Origin: Candidatus Thiodiazotropha sp. | GTDB taxonomy: Bacteria > Pseudomonadota > Gammaproteobacteria > Chromatiales > Chromatiaceae | Direction of reading: 5' to 3' | NCBI GenBank assembly: GCA_023838465.1 | Contig: JAIVEQ010000002.1 | Coordinates: 62,001 to 126,000 of the forward strand | Length of the DNA stretch: 64,000 nucleotides | In this document: positions 1 to 8,905 of the stretch, piece after piece | Layout: each line of letters begins with the position of its first letter | Position numbering within the stretch: position 1 is the stretch's first letter | Notes under the pieces: generated by a model | What the model was told of the DNA's origin: nothing | What the model saw: the letters and a program-made list of their open reading frames with translations, nothing else | The model's database searches: none | Made by a program: the position numbers and the translations under genes

Positions 1-399
1 CACACCTCGGCCGCTGCTGATCAGGTAATCCAGTATTTTGTGGTCCGCCTTGGTGGTGTGTTCTACATACCATTTCTTCAGGAAAACGAGGAATTGGTCG
101 ATATCCAGATCACCCCGGTTCAGCTGTATCATGCGATTGTTCAATTGTTCCATTAATCGAATGTGCAAATCCTGATGATGCTCAATATCAGGATAGTCAA
201 TACGGTACATAATGTTCTCCTCACTCTGAAAATGAAACGCAGCGTATTTCATAAGAGCCAGCAGAGAGCGATATAGCAACTCCGGTTGTTTGCGGACTTC
301 GTCCAGTTCGTTAATGATTTCGACAAAGGTCTGATGCTCCAGGTCGATCTGTCCTATACCTAGGCTGATCTTCGGATTCCAGTGCAAATATTTGCTCAT
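1..399 (-). CDS. Bacteriohemerythrin, 3' end outside window
   Basis: Oxygen-binding di-iron four-helix protein; the C-terminus runs off the left edge (133 codons visible). All seven ligands of the bacterial hemerythrin family can be placed: His22, His56, Glu60, His75, His79, His114 and Asp119, in the usual H...HxxxE...HxxxH...HxxxxD order. The start ATG is at 399. It lies 41 bases downstream of a histidine-kinase gene on the same strand, so the two are probably co-transcribed, which suggests an oxygen-sensing or oxygen-delivery role next to signalling proteins. A second hemerythrin begins at the opposite end of the window. Confidence 0.9.
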   Translation of the reverse strand, partial: MSKYLHWNPKISLGIGQIDLEHQTFVEIINELDEVRKQPELLYRSLLALMKYAAFHFQSEENIMYRIDYPDIEHHQDLHIRLMEQLNNRMIQLNRGDLDIDQFLVFLKKWYVEHTTKADHKILDYLISSGRGV

Positions 400-440
400 G
401 GCTATGCCTCTCAGGTCGAACGCATGGAATATGTCAGGTA

Positions 441-1763
441 CTAATGGAGTAAGGTTTCTGGCTCAGCCAAGGGCAGTCTGACAACGAATTCCGCATACTC
501 TCCTGATTCGCTTTCAACCAGGATTTCACCATTCAGGTCTTTTTGAACCATTTCGTAGGCGAGGGAAAGGCCAACGCCCTTGCCACGGTCCGGTGCCTTT
601 GTTGTCAGGAAGGGCTCAAATACTCTTTTCGTAAGTGTTGAATCCATACCGATACCATTATCGTGGATGCGTATTTCGACCCAGGGGTCTTGCACAAGGG
701 TACTTAGCGTCAGTTGCGGACGATATTGCACCCCTATCGTTTCCTGCTTTTCGGTCATTGCATCGAAGGCATTGTGCAGGATATTTTTCAGTACCTGAAG
801 CAGCGAATCGCGGTTCAGCGATAGTTTGGGAAGATCATTATTCAAGTGTTGATTCAGTTCAACGAATACTGCACTTTCATCGACATGACTGCTGTCGGAC
901 CAAGTCTGCTGAACGGCTAACTCCAGAACATGATTGATGTCTGTTTGCTGAACCGATTCCCGGTTGCGGACGGAATGTTCCAACATGGTATCCACTACGC
1001 CCGCAGCGCGACGGCAATTATTACTTATCTCATCACAGTTGTGACTCAACATGCGCATGGCATCGATCGGTGGTGGTAAAAACGGACCGTCCTGTGCCCG
1101 GCCCGACAATGCTTCATCCATCTCCTCCAGCAAATTGACGGAAAGGTCAGCTAAAGTGCAGATAAAATTCAGCGGATTTCTGATTTCGTGGGAAACTCCG
1201 GCGAGTAAACGGCCCGCTGCAGCCATTTTTTCCGACTCTATCAGGAGGGACTGGGTCCTGCTCAGTGTATCCAGTCGCTCGGTCAACACGTCACGGGCTT
1301 GAGCCAGTTGAACATTTCTATTCAATATCCCGTGGTAAAAGCAATATAACAGCAGGTGAGTACGTACCCGCACCAGCAGCTCTTCCTCCTGATAAGGTTT
1401 GGTGATGAAATCCAGCGCTCCGACCTCAAACGCCCTCAGTTTGTCATGGGGTAGATCGGTGGGACTTATGAATAAGACTGGGAAATGTCGAGTACGTTCT
1501 TTGGCCTTGAGACAGCGGCACAGTTCATAACCATCCATGCCCGGCATGCGCGTATCGATCAACATGAGATCGGGCAGCTCCTTCTCAATATCTTGTAGTG
1601 CCATCTCAGCACTGACCGACGTTTTTATGCGGCAAGATGTGTCACGAAAAATGGTTCTCATCACTTCCAGATTTTCCGGGTCATCGTCAACAATCAATAC
1701 CGTGGCCACTGGACATTCCAGGGACTTCTCCAGGGAAACAAAGTGCTCATTAGCAGCAGTCAT
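441..1763 (-). CDS. Hybrid receiver-histidine kinase
   Basis: Cytoplasmic signalling protein of about 440 aa with no membrane segment. An N-terminal CheY-like receiver carries the acidic pair VDDD and the phospho-acceptor Asp in LIDTRMPGMDG (about residue 70). A HisKA dimerisation helix follows with GVSHEIRNPLN (His about 192), then a HATPase domain with an N box (NILHNAFDA) and G boxes (DNGIGMD, GKGVGLSLA). A GTG lies two codons upstream at 1769, but an AGGTG ribosome-binding site is better spaced for the ATG at 1763. Receiver-first kinases usually take phosphate or signals from another kinase. The hemerythrin gene follows directly, and a GGDEF-EAL response regulator lies upstream on the same strand, separated by about 150 bases. 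Confidence 0.9.
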   Translation of the reverse strand: MTAANEHFVSLEKSLECPVATVLIVDDDPENLEVMRTIFRDTSCRIKTSVSAEMALQDIEKELPDLMLIDTRMPGMDGYELCRCLKAKERTRHFPVLFISPTDLPHDKLRAFEVGALDFITKPYQEEELLVRVRTHLLLYCFYHGILNRNVQLAQARDVLTERLDTLSRTQSLLIESEKMAAAGRLLAGVSHEIRNPLNFICTLADLSVNLLEEMDEALSGRAQDGPFLPPPIDAMRMLSHNCDEISNNCRRAAGVVDTMLEHSVRNRESVQQTDINHVLELAVQQTWSDSSHVDESAVFVELNQHLNNDLPKLSLNRDSLLQVLKNILHNAFDAMTEKQETIGVQYRPQLTLSTLVQDPWVEIRIHDNGIGMDSTLTKRVFEPFLTTKAPDRGKGVGLSLAYEMVQKDLNGEILVESESGEYAEFVVRLPLAEPETLLH

Positions 1764-1921
1764 CGCCACATCACCTCATCTAAAATCGTTCTATCAGCGC
1801 TTCCTCTGTTGAGAGTTGACCATGGCTGCTAACCACAATTGTTAACTGGCCCATGACCATTTATCTAGCCATCACACTGATTCATTTATGCACCCATGGT
1901 GCCTTCGTACTAAAGACCCGC

Positions 1922-3667
1922 CTAGTCAATACCGGTCTCTTTCTCCAATAACCGAGTAGCAGCATCCGCAGACATCGGCGCGTTCATTAGAAATCCCTGG
2001 GCATTTTCACATCCCAGACTCGTTAGAAGATCGAGTTGCTCCTTGGTCTCCACGCCTTCCGCAACTAAATCCAATCCCAGGCTGTGCCCCAGGGCGATGA
2101 TGGCACTCACCAGCTTAGTCAGGCGATCGTCCGTACATAGGGAGCGGACAAAGCTTTGATCGATCTTAAGTGTTTTTATGGGGAACAGATATAAACGACT
2201 CAACGATGAATAGCCGGTGCCGAAGTCATCAATGCATAAATGGAAATCACCATCCCGCAAGCGGCGAAGATTGTCTTCAGTTGAGCCGATCTCGGACGTT
2301 ATGCTCGACTCCGTGATTTCGAGTTTTAACCACATGCGGTCCACCCCAGTTTTATTCAGGACAGTCTCCAGTACCGAAACAAAATCCTTCGCCATCAGTT
2401 GTAACACGGAGACATTGACGCTAACAGTCAGTTCCAGGCTGGGATATTGCTCCTGCCAATGATGCATCTGTGTACAAGCCAGTTCGAGAATTTGCTGACC
2501 CAGCAGATTAATAAGTCCCGACTCCTCTGCGACCAGGATAAAATCTGCTGGCGATATCCAACGATCATTGCTTTTGGGCCAACGTGCCAATACTTCAAAC
2601 CCGGTCAATCGTTGATCCAGCGTGGCATAAATGGGCTGGTAATGGGCAAGAATATCTTTGTGCTCCAGGGCTCGACGAAGTTCACTTTCCAGACGCAGAT
2701 GCTTGGCCACTGTTCGCTGCATATCAGGATTGAACATGACGTAGGAAGAGCCGGCATTGAGTTTAGCCCGATACATCGCTACATCCGCATCACGGATCAC
2801 ATCTTCGGGAAACTGGTAACCCTGGTCGCTGACGGTGATGCCGATACTGACGCTGATCAAGACCTTGTGCTGGTCTAAAATAAACGCCTTGCAAGTAATC
2901 TCCTGAATTCGGCGCACCATCGCCAATACCGCACGAAATTCCTTAACCTGCTCCAGCAACACAACAAACTCATCGCCACCGAAGCGACTGACCGTATCAC
3001 AGTACCTCACAGACTGCTTAAGTGAGTTCGCAAACTCCTTGAGTAAATTGTCACCGACAGAATGCCCAAGACTGTCGTTAATGCGCTTAAAATCATCCAG
3101 GTCCAAAAATAACACCGCATAGCCTTTGTCCGGATTACGATGAGAAATGTCCATGGCGTGGTTCAGGCGGTTGATGAACTGCTCACGATTGGCCAGGCCT
3201 GTCAGCCCGTCATGATAAGCCAGATACTTGAGTTGTTGCTGTGCATTTTTAAGCTTCTTCCGGTCATGCCGGATACGGCGCGTATGAGCCAAAGTCTTCT
3301 CAACCGTGAGTTCCAGATCCTTCAGGTCAAGAGGTTTGATCAGAAAATCAAATGCACCCAGGTTCATAGCAGCGCGGATATTGTCCATATCACCATAGGC
3401 TGAAACGACCACAGCCTGTGTCTGAGAGTCTATTTCTTTCAATTTCCCAAGCAGGGTCAGTCCATCCATCTCCGGCATTCGGATATCGGTCAAGACCATA
3501 TCAAGGTCTCTATGCTTGCGGAGTTGTTCTAAAGCCCTCTTGCCATCGCTGGTAAAAGTGAACTGGTAACGGTGTGAGCGGATTTCTTTGCGGAATTTCT
3601 GACGGATCACGTACTCCATGAGTGGCTCGTCGTCAACGACAAGTATGCTACAAGGCGAGGAGTTCAT
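1922..3667 (-). CDS. Receiver-GGDEF-EAL response regulator
   Basis: 581 aa c-di-GMP turnover protein. Residues 1-125 form a receiver with phospho-acceptor Asp61 (TDIRMPEMDG). A GGDEF domain has an intact GGDEF signature at 230-234 and an RxxD motif five residues before it, the usual product-inhibition site. An EAL domain follows with EVL in place of EAL at 357-359. The EAL domain otherwise keeps the metal and catalytic residues, including DDFGTGYSSL at about 479-488, KIDQSFV and AEGVET. Both synthesis and hydrolysis therefore look possible, with the receiver likely setting the balance. The kinase and hemerythrin downstream are on the same strand and may be its partners. Confidence 0.93.
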   Translation of the reverse strand: MNSSPCSILVVDDEPLMEYVIRQKFRKEIRSHRYQFTFTSDGKRALEQLRKHRDLDMVLTDIRMPEMDGLTLLGKLKEIDSQTQAVVVSAYGDMDNIRAAMNLGAFDFLIKPLDLKDLELTVEKTLAHTRRIRHDRKKLKNAQQQLKYLAYHDGLTGLANREQFINRLNHAMDISHRNPDKGYAVLFLDLDDFKRINDSLGHSVGDNLLKEFANSLKQSVRYCDTVSRFGGDEFVVLLEQVKEFRAVLAMVRRIQEITCKAFILDQHKVLISVSIGITVSDQGYQFPEDVIRDADVAMYRAKLNAGSSYVMFNPDMQRTVAKHLRLESELRRALEHKDILAHYQPIYATLDQRLTGFEVLARWPKSNDRWISPADFILVAEESGLINLLGQQILELACTQMHHWQEQYPSLELTVSVNVSVLQLMAKDFVSVLETVLNKTGVDRMWLKLEITESSITSEIGSTEDNLRRLRDGDFHLCIDDFGTGYSSLSRLYLFPIKTLKIDQSFVRSLCTDDRLTKLVSAIIALGHSLGLDLVAEGVETKEQLDLLTSLGCENAQGFLMNAPMSADAATRLLEKETGID

Positions 3668-3700
3668 TTGGTGTCCGATATTAAGGCGCCCTTGGAAGAA

Positions 3701-3719
3701 AGGGGAATTGAAATCCCCT
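3701..3719 (-). promoter_or_regulatory. Hairpin in leader of the GGDEF-EAL gene
   Basis: AGGGGA and TCCCCT flank a 7-base loop about 35-50 bases upstream of the GGDEF-EAL start codon at 3667. It could be a leader hairpin. It does not match a c-di-GMP riboswitch that I can recognise, so no function is assigned. Confidence 0.3.
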
Positions 3720-3886
3720 CACAACGGCAACTGACGCGGTTAGACAGTGCGCCCCATCCTTGCGCTATTCCCTACCTGAAATATAGCATAGTCATTAGAA
3801 TAACAGCTCTTATTTGATCTTTTAGCATCTTTTTTTTAATACTTTGCACTATAAAAAAGTGCACCCTAGGTGTGCTGTGCAGTTCG

Positions 3887-4105
3887 TTAGTCGGTATATG
3901 AAATGAGTTTGATATCCAAAAACCCTGCCTGCTCCATGAACATCATCACAGAGAAGGGATTGCCTACAACAGCCGTTGATTTCCAAACGTCATCCGGGAT
4001 TCTATTCAGCCAATCATCCCCATAACCGATTAACCAAGCATTTTCCTTTCTTTTTCCCCATCCAAATTTTTTATTGGGTGTTTCGGCGAGCTGTGTGTAG
4101 AGCAT
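3887..4105 (-). CDS. Small hypothetical protein
   Basis: 72 aa ORF rich in Trp and aromatic residues (GYGDDWLNRIPDDVW in the middle), with a GGAG 11 bases before its ATG. No family recognised. It starts directly after an in-frame TAA. A second short ORF (4143-4259) lies just upstream in another frame. The two could be separate peptides or the broken halves of one gene. Confidence 0.4.
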   Translation of the reverse strand: MLYTQLAETPNKKFGWGKRKENAWLIGYGDDWLNRIPDDVWKSTAVVGNPFSVMMFMEQAGFLDIKLISYTD

Positions 4106-4142
4106 TTAGATCTGCTCCAGGTGCATTTTATCTGTTTCGGAG

Positions 4143-4259
4143 TTATCGCAATTGCTCATATGTATCTACTTTGCTTAGTTTTTCTGGTAAAACGTAATCT
4201 GGTACAACCTCAATGACAACGATTCCAGTCTTTTTTTCTGTTTGTTGATTTGCATTCAT
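4143..4259 (-). CDS. Very short hypothetical ORF
   Basis: 38 codons beginning MNANQQTEKKTG and containing IVVIEVVPDYVLPEKL, which has protein-like composition. It ends 37 bases before the 72 aa ORF at 3887-4105. The frame that continues past its stop stays open for another dozen codons, so a frameshifted longer gene is possible. No family recognised. Confidence 0.25.
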   Translation of the reverse strand: MNANQQTEKKTGIVVIEVVPDYVLPEKLSKVDTYEQLR

Positions 4260-4602
4260 TATTGACCCAGTAGTTGCATTGAATATTACTCCAGCCTGAG
4301 CTGAATAAGCATCTGGTTAAGATAAATATAATTATCTAACATAGGGTTAGTAATTCGATGCAAATCTACTAATAAAAGGATCAATCTCGCGTGCAACTCA
4401 ACACTGTCACCTTATCGTTTGCCGCTTCCATACCTTATTCATTTGCGACGGTAGCGATTTTTGCAGTACGGGATTGTGATTTGCCTGAACGGAAAGCTGC
4501 TCGTCACTGGTCCAAATGACCACTTATGGCCGAAAACAGGCTACCGCCCTTTGCAGCGCTAGTATCAGCTTTATGGAAAGCAGACTATTGTTAACTATTT
4601 TT
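4260..4602. other. Intergenic region, no gene seen
   Basis: AT-rich 343-base gap between the small ORFs and the DUF2130 gene. I see no convincing ORF, RNA gene or repeat. A small inverted repeat (GGTCCAAATGACC, about 4508-4520) is present, of unknown meaning. Confidence 0.4.
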
Positions 4603-5871
4603 CTAAATCTCCAAATCATTGTCATCAGCAGCCGGTAGCTCCAGGAGAGAAACAGATTGAATGGCACTCCCGGCAATGCCCTTGATAGAGCCATACATAT
4701 CCGTGGTGTTCAGCAAAACCTTGTCAATTTGTTTTTCTCTCTTTTTCCATATCCCCCTCATCGAACGCTGCTCTGATTCAAGATCTGATTTCATTTGTGT
4801 GAAGCCTTCTACTATCGCTTCAATTCGTAGTTTGAATTCATTACTGGTAAGGAAATCATAAAGCATACCCATTTTGTCGCCTTTATTATCCTGGGTAATG
4901 ATTGTTGAACTTATTTGAATAATTGATTCGCGTAAAACCGTACACAACCCTTTGAATTCTTCGAATGAGCATATCCAAACGCCATCCTTTAAACCAAGAC
5001 GATCCATATCAGACGGCATTACTTCTGTTACCAACACACCAATATTTGCATTTTTTTCACGAATGTCTCCCTTAAATTTCTCAATCCATGTTGGTTGAAA
5101 TGCTTTTGAACGTTTGCTTTCGTAGTAAATTGTGCCGCAATTCTGTCGTGTGTGTGTATGCACGATTTGAAGGCAGTCCGCACCACGTTCGCCTTTTTTA
5201 ATCTCCTGAATTGTATCCAGCGGGAATTTATTTGATAACCACTCTTCTATACCCAGCTCCTGCACTTCACCCTGTGTTTGCATTGATCCTTGCTGTTGTT
5301 TTCTTTTCATCTCCTCAGTCAGTTTTTTTTGATCCTCTAACTGTTTTTCAAGCTCTTTGAACTTTAATTCATTTTTATCAGTTTCTTCTTTGCGGATTTT
5401 TTCTATTTCCTCCAGTAGCTTCCTATTGAGTTCTTTTTCCGATTCTGCCTTGATTGAGGTTTCCAACTCATTCTTTTCTCGCTTGATTTTCTCAAGCTCA
5501 GCAGCTGTTTTATTAAGTTCCTTTATTTTACCTGACTTATCCTCCAACTCCTCACGCAATGATCTAAGTGCATCGGATTGCTCTTCTTCCGCCGCGGCCT
5601 TGTATTTGTTCTTTAAAGCATGCTCTTTTTGTTTAAGCTCATCTCTAACCTGTTTTTGAATATTTTCATTTTGCAGCTTTTTATCGGCATCAAGCCTCTT
5701 TCGTTCCTCATTTAATATTGACGATTGTGCAGTTATTTTTTCTCTTTCTTGAGCCAGCTGATCGTTATACTGCTTTTTAAGCTGCTCATCGACTTGGTGA
5801 TACAAAATATCATTTACGTCAATTTCCTTGCCACACTGAGGGCAGTTTATTATGCTTTTATCCTGATTCAT
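4603..5871 (-). CDS. DUF2130 coiled-coil protein
   Basis: 422 aa protein. The N-terminus has a CPQCGKEI zinc-ribbon half-site (Cys10, Cys13). Residues of about 30-210 are a long Glu/Lys/Gln-rich coiled coil. The C-terminal half matches the DUF2130 family in my reading, with conserved stretches around KKGERGADCLQIV, YYESKRSKAF and GVLVTEVMP; this part looks nuclease-like (E-K/E-S-K arrangement), which is inference. An AGAGGAAA ribosome-binding site precedes the ATG. It stands alone, and the biological role of the family is not known to me. Confidence 0.8.
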   Translation of the reverse strand: MNQDKSIINCPQCGKEIDVNDILYHQVDEQLKKQYNDQLAQEREKITAQSSILNEERKRLDADKKLQNENIQKQVRDELKQKEHALKNKYKAAAEEEQSDALRSLREELEDKSGKIKELNKTAAELEKIKREKNELETSIKAESEKELNRKLLEEIEKIRKEETDKNELKFKELEKQLEDQKKLTEEMKRKQQQGSMQTQGEVQELGIEEWLSNKFPLDTIQEIKKGERGADCLQIVHTHTRQNCGTIYYESKRSKAFQPTWIEKFKGDIREKNANIGVLVTEVMPSDMDRLGLKDGVWICSFEEFKGLCTVLRESIIQISSTIITQDNKGDKMGMLYDFLTSNEFKLRIEAIVEGFTQMKSDLESEQRSMRGIWKKREKQIDKVLLNTTDMYGSIKGIAGSAIQSVSLLELPAADDNDLEI

Positions 5872-6072
5872 GGTTTCCTCTTTAGGCTAACGCCCAGCCC
5901 TAATAAAGAGTAGGCCGGTGGGCTTTCCGGTACAAAGTCGTGTGACAGCCAATGGAGTCAGATAATTGCGATAAGCAGTCTGGTTATCTTTTACCGTGAG
6001 ATTTTGAGAAAAATTATCGGTAATTGTTCAGCTCAATATTGAGAGTCGCTGGATCCTGCCAGTCCATATCAT

Positions 6073-6732
6073 TCATGACTCGACTGGCAACCCCTCCAGC
6101 TTCCACTCTGGGAGTCCACCCTCCAAGCGCCGGGCCGTCATACCCTTCTCACGCAATTTGAAGACAGCATCAAAAGCCAGTACGCAATGGGGACCACGAC
6201 AGTAAGCAACAACTTCACGATCAGGATCCAATTCATCCAGATGCATTTCAAGTTCTTGCAGCGGAATATTGATGGCGCCAGGCAGATGTCCCGATGCATA
6301 CTCTTCCACTGGACGAACATCGAGAACGGTAACAAGACCTTCCCTGGCTCTCTCAAGCAATTCGCTGGCTGGTATAGGTTCCAGACTATCTTTGACTTTG
6401 AGGTAGTCATCGACAAGCCGGTCCACATCAGCCAGATAGCGCTCTGCTACTTCCCTAATAGATCCAAGTAGCGAAGAAACATCCATCCCACTCAGTCGGT
6501 AGTAGACCTTGTGTCCCTCTTTACGGTTACCCACCAGACCCGCCTGCTTAAGCTGCTGCAGATGTTGCGAGGTATTGGCCAGGGTCAGACCAGATGCTTG
6601 CGCCAGCGCGTCCACGCTGCGTTCTCCCTGAGCCAGAAATTCCAACAGTTCCAATCGGTAACCGTTACTCATCGCCTTAGCGACCCGCGCAAACTCATTG
6701 AAAAGATCATGTTTGAAATGAGCAGTTGACAT
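6073..6732 (-). CDS. ArsR-type repressor fused to rhodanese
   Basis: 219 aa one-component regulator. The first ~95 residues form an ArsR winged helix with a helix-turn-helix of the LTLANTSQHLQQLKQAGLV type. The C-terminal half is a rhodanese domain with LDVRPVEEYASGHLPGAIN and the active loop CRGPHC, whose first Cys (about 178) would carry a persulfide. A TTG at 6753 extends the frame, but ATG 6732 has a GGGA five bases before it and starts like family members. This architecture is typical of sulfur-responsive repressors. It is divergent from the desaturase-like gene at 6829 and probably controls it. Confidence 0.9.
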   Translation of the reverse strand: MSTAHFKHDLFNEFARVAKAMSNGYRLELLEFLAQGERSVDALAQASGLTLANTSQHLQQLKQAGLVGNRKEGHKVYYRLSGMDVSSLLGSIREVAERYLADVDRLVDDYLKVKDSLEPIPASELLERAREGLVTVLDVRPVEEYASGHLPGAINIPLQELEMHLDELDPDREVVAYCRGPHCVLAFDAVFKLREKGMTARRLEGGLPEWKLEGLPVES

Positions 6733-6750
6733 ATTGGTCCCATTCAACTT

Positions 6751-6778
6751 CAATTATTCTAGATATCTATTGAATTAT
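6751..6778. promoter_or_regulatory. Candidate ArsR operator
   Basis: An imperfect inverted repeat is centred on AGATATCT (6761-6768), with ATTATTC on the left and GAATTAT on the right. It lies between the divergent ArsR-rhodanese and desaturase-like genes. ArsR-family operators are AT-rich dyads of about this size, and the position suits auto- and cross-regulation. The link is inference. Confidence 0.45.
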
Positions 6779-6828
6779 AGATGATTAGAAAATATTATAG
6801 CAGAAAAGCCTTTGGAGAAAAGTACACT

Positions 6829-7671
6829 ATGAGCTGGAACGACTGGATTCTTGGCAACGAACTGCCCGTTCGATTGAGCTTTTTTTTCGGTGTTTTCGCT
6901 GTTATGACGCTATGGGAAATCCTCTCACCCCGTCGTAAGCTCTCCGTTTCCAAAGGACTTCGCTGGACCAATAATCTCGGCCTGATCTTTCTCAACAGTT
7001 TAATTCTGCGCTTACTGTTTCCAGCCGCTGCGGTCGGCGTAGCCGTCCTTGCTCAGCAACAAGGCTGGGGGCTGCTCCATTATTACGAGCTGCCTTATGC
7101 ATTGTCTGTCGTAATTGCCGTGGTTACGATGGATTTTGTGATCTACTTGCAGCATGTAATGGTTCACGCCATACCACTTCTATGGCGTCTACACCGGGTA
7201 CACCATGCCGACCTTGATTATGATGTCACGACCGGTGCCCGTTTCCATACCATCGAAATCATCTTGTCCATGTTAATCAAATTCGCCACTATTATGGTGC
7301 TGGGCCCGCCTGTAGTCGCGGTAGTGATCTTCGAGGTGCTGCTCAATGCAACCGCCATGTTCAATCATGGCAACATTTACATACCGGAAAAGATCGACCG
7401 TGTATTGCGACTCTTCGTCGTAACACCCGACATGCACCGGGTTCACCATTCAGTTCATGCCCCGCTGACCAATTCCAATTTTGGCTTCAATCTACCCTGG
7501 TGGGACCGTCTCTTCGGCACTTATGTGGCTCAACCTCTGGAAGGGCATACAGAGATGGAAATCGGCCTTAATGATTTCCGTGATCCAAAACAGGTGGACA
7601 GGCTCCCCGGTATGCTGATGTTGCCTTTTGTCCGTCAGTTGGGTGAGTACACTATCAATCGGCGTTGGTGA
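6829..7671 (+). CDS. Sterol desaturase / fatty acid hydroxylase family
   Basis: Integral-membrane di-iron oxygenase-like protein of 280 aa from ATG 6829; GGAGA lies ten bases before this start. An in-frame ATG at 6781 would add 16 poorly conserved residues. Several hydrophobic segments surround His-rich motifs: QHVMVH, HRVHHADLD and, further on, HRVHHSVHAP, the tripartite pattern of the fatty acid hydroxylase superfamily. The substrate cannot be told. It overlaps the next gene by a GTGA junction, so the two are translationally coupled, and it is divergent from a sulfur-type ArsR repressor. Homologues are often found in sulfur oxidisers, but the reaction is unknown to me. Confidence 0.85.
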   Translation: MSWNDWILGNELPVRLSFFFGVFAVMTLWEILSPRRKLSVSKGLRWTNNLGLIFLNSLILRLLFPAAAVGVAVLAQQQGWGLLHYYELPYALSVVIAVVTMDFVIYLQHVMVHAIPLLWRLHRVHHADLDYDVTTGARFHTIEIILSMLIKFATIMVLGPPVVAVVIFEVLLNATAMFNHGNIYIPEKIDRVLRLFVVTPDMHRVHHSVHAPLTNSNFGFNLPWWDRLFGTYVAQPLEGHTEMEIGLNDFRDPKQVDRLPGMLMLPFVRQLGEYTINRRW

Positions 7672-8372
7672 TCGTGAAAGAGAACAAACATCTCATACAC
7701 ATCACTGCAATTTTATGCCTCATTACAATATCAACCAACTCAGTGCATGGCTGTGGTTGGTGGGGTGACGGAGAAGTCAATCGACACAATGATCGTGTGC
7801 TTACTGATCCAGATGGACAATCAATACCCCAAACACTCACCTACAAGACATCAAAGTTACCGGGAAGAATGGGGTACGGTATTGCTGTTCCCGACCCAGG
7901 CCAAGCCATTCCCTATTTGCAGGCAACCGGCGGTCGTCCATTTAATCGCATTGCAGAACTGAAGATCTTCGGGTTTGAAACCGTGATCGATCTCGGAACA
8001 CCGGAGAAAGCCGCCCGCTTACATCAACTGGAGACTGAAGCAGTGGGTATGCGCTATATCCACATCCTGGTGGATGGCGTAGTACCCAGTCGGGATCAGG
8101 TTAATGACTTCACCCAACATGTTATCAATGCCAGTAAAGACATGTTATTGGTCTACGCACCAAACTCGACGCTACTAGGCACCATGTGGGCAGCTTATAG
8201 AATCAACCTGGGTGCGCCAATCGAATACGCACTCAATCAGGGTGCAACATTGGGCATGGGTCCAGATCAGGAAGCCATGCTTCGCAGCCGAATCGCAACC
8301 GAATCGCAACCGAGTAAGTTTGAGTTTTATCACTATTCAGCCTACTGCCGAAATGGGTGGTTGTGTCCCTGA
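7668..8372 (+). CDS. Exported phosphatase-like protein lacking catalytic Cys
   Basis: About 234 aa, starting at a GTG that overlaps the stop of the desaturase-like gene (a TTG at 7665 is the alternative). A hydrophobic N-terminal segment ending SVHGC suggests a signal peptide, possibly a lipoprotein. The rest follows the layout of dual-specificity/DUF442-type phosphatases: FNRIAELKIFGFETVIDLGTP, a substrate-strand YIHILVDG, then a loop. Where the family has HCxxGxRxG, this protein reads YAPNSTLLG, so both the nucleophilic Cys and the Arg are gone while the following WAAYRINLG is kept. It is therefore probably a pseudo-enzyme. No function is assigned. Confidence 0.7.
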   Translation: MIVKENKHLIHITAILCLITISTNSVHGCGWWGDGEVNRHNDRVLTDPDGQSIPQTLTYKTSKLPGRMGYGIAVPDPGQAIPYLQATGGRPFNRIAELKIFGFETVIDLGTPEKAARLHQLETEAVGMRYIHILVDGVVPSRDQVNDFTQHVINASKDMLLVYAPNSTLLGTMWAAYRINLGAPIEYALNQGATLGMGPDQEAMLRSRIATESQPSKFEFYHYSAYCRNGWLCP

Positions 8373-8473
8373 ATGGATAGGTAACTATTAATCTCAGCAT
8401 TCAGCTTGATTTCATCATGCACACCTAACCTGTATACAGACAAAATGAGTCTGGAATACTCAAAAGGTGTGAT

Positions 8474-8731
8474 ATGCATAAATACGATAGCTTAGTAAGA
8501 AATACTACATTGGCGCTGTTTACCATGATAATAGCGTTCCTCTCCGTGTCGACTCTGGGGGCGGTATTCGAAACACCCTTGCTAGTGATTTTCTGGTATC
8601 TCGCGCTCATCGGAATCGCTTTAATGATTCTGATGTCACTCCTGTTGGCCATCGCCTACGGCATCAGATCCATGATCCTGAGGTACCGTCATCTGATGAT
8701 TCATTGGGGTGGTGAGGTGGTAGGCCTGTGA
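8474..8731 (+). CDS. Small two-helix membrane protein
   Basis: 85 aa with two hydrophobic helices (about residues 11-33 and 36-62) and a basic C-terminal tail. AGGTG lies seven bases before the ATG. No family recognised. It follows the phosphatase-like gene by about 100 bases on the same strand. Confidence 0.55.
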   Translation: MHKYDSLVRNTTLALFTMIIAFLSVSTLGAVFETPLLVIFWYLALIGIALMILMSLLLAIAYGIRSMILRYRHLMIHWGGEVVGL

Positions 8732-8796
8732 TCCGCTGAGCGGCTTTCGTTCGCACCGTGGCTAATTTTCCAATGGTGTCGGATACAGTGATATCT

Positions 8797-8819
8797 GTTC
8801 CCACGCAGAGCGTGGGAAC
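8797..8819. repeat. Perfect palindrome GTTCCCACGC-AGA-GCGTGGGAAC
   Basis: Ten-base perfect arms around a three-base loop, in the gap between two unrelated genes. Palindromes of this sequence type occur as dispersed REP-like repeats in many gammaproteobacteria, which I recall as general knowledge. It may also act as a terminator-like stem for transcripts converging here. Confidence 0.65.
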
Positions 8820-8905
8820 AAGAGGATTACATTGTCTACTACACGAAGTTATTACATTACCCGGCAACCAATATATTGCCAGGCAAATAGTAACGCCATT
8901 TCGTG

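Noticed and set aside
3668..3790. c-di-GMP riboswitch upstream of the GGDEF-EAL gene
   Set aside because: Only a simple hairpin is visible; the conserved riboswitch core could not be found.
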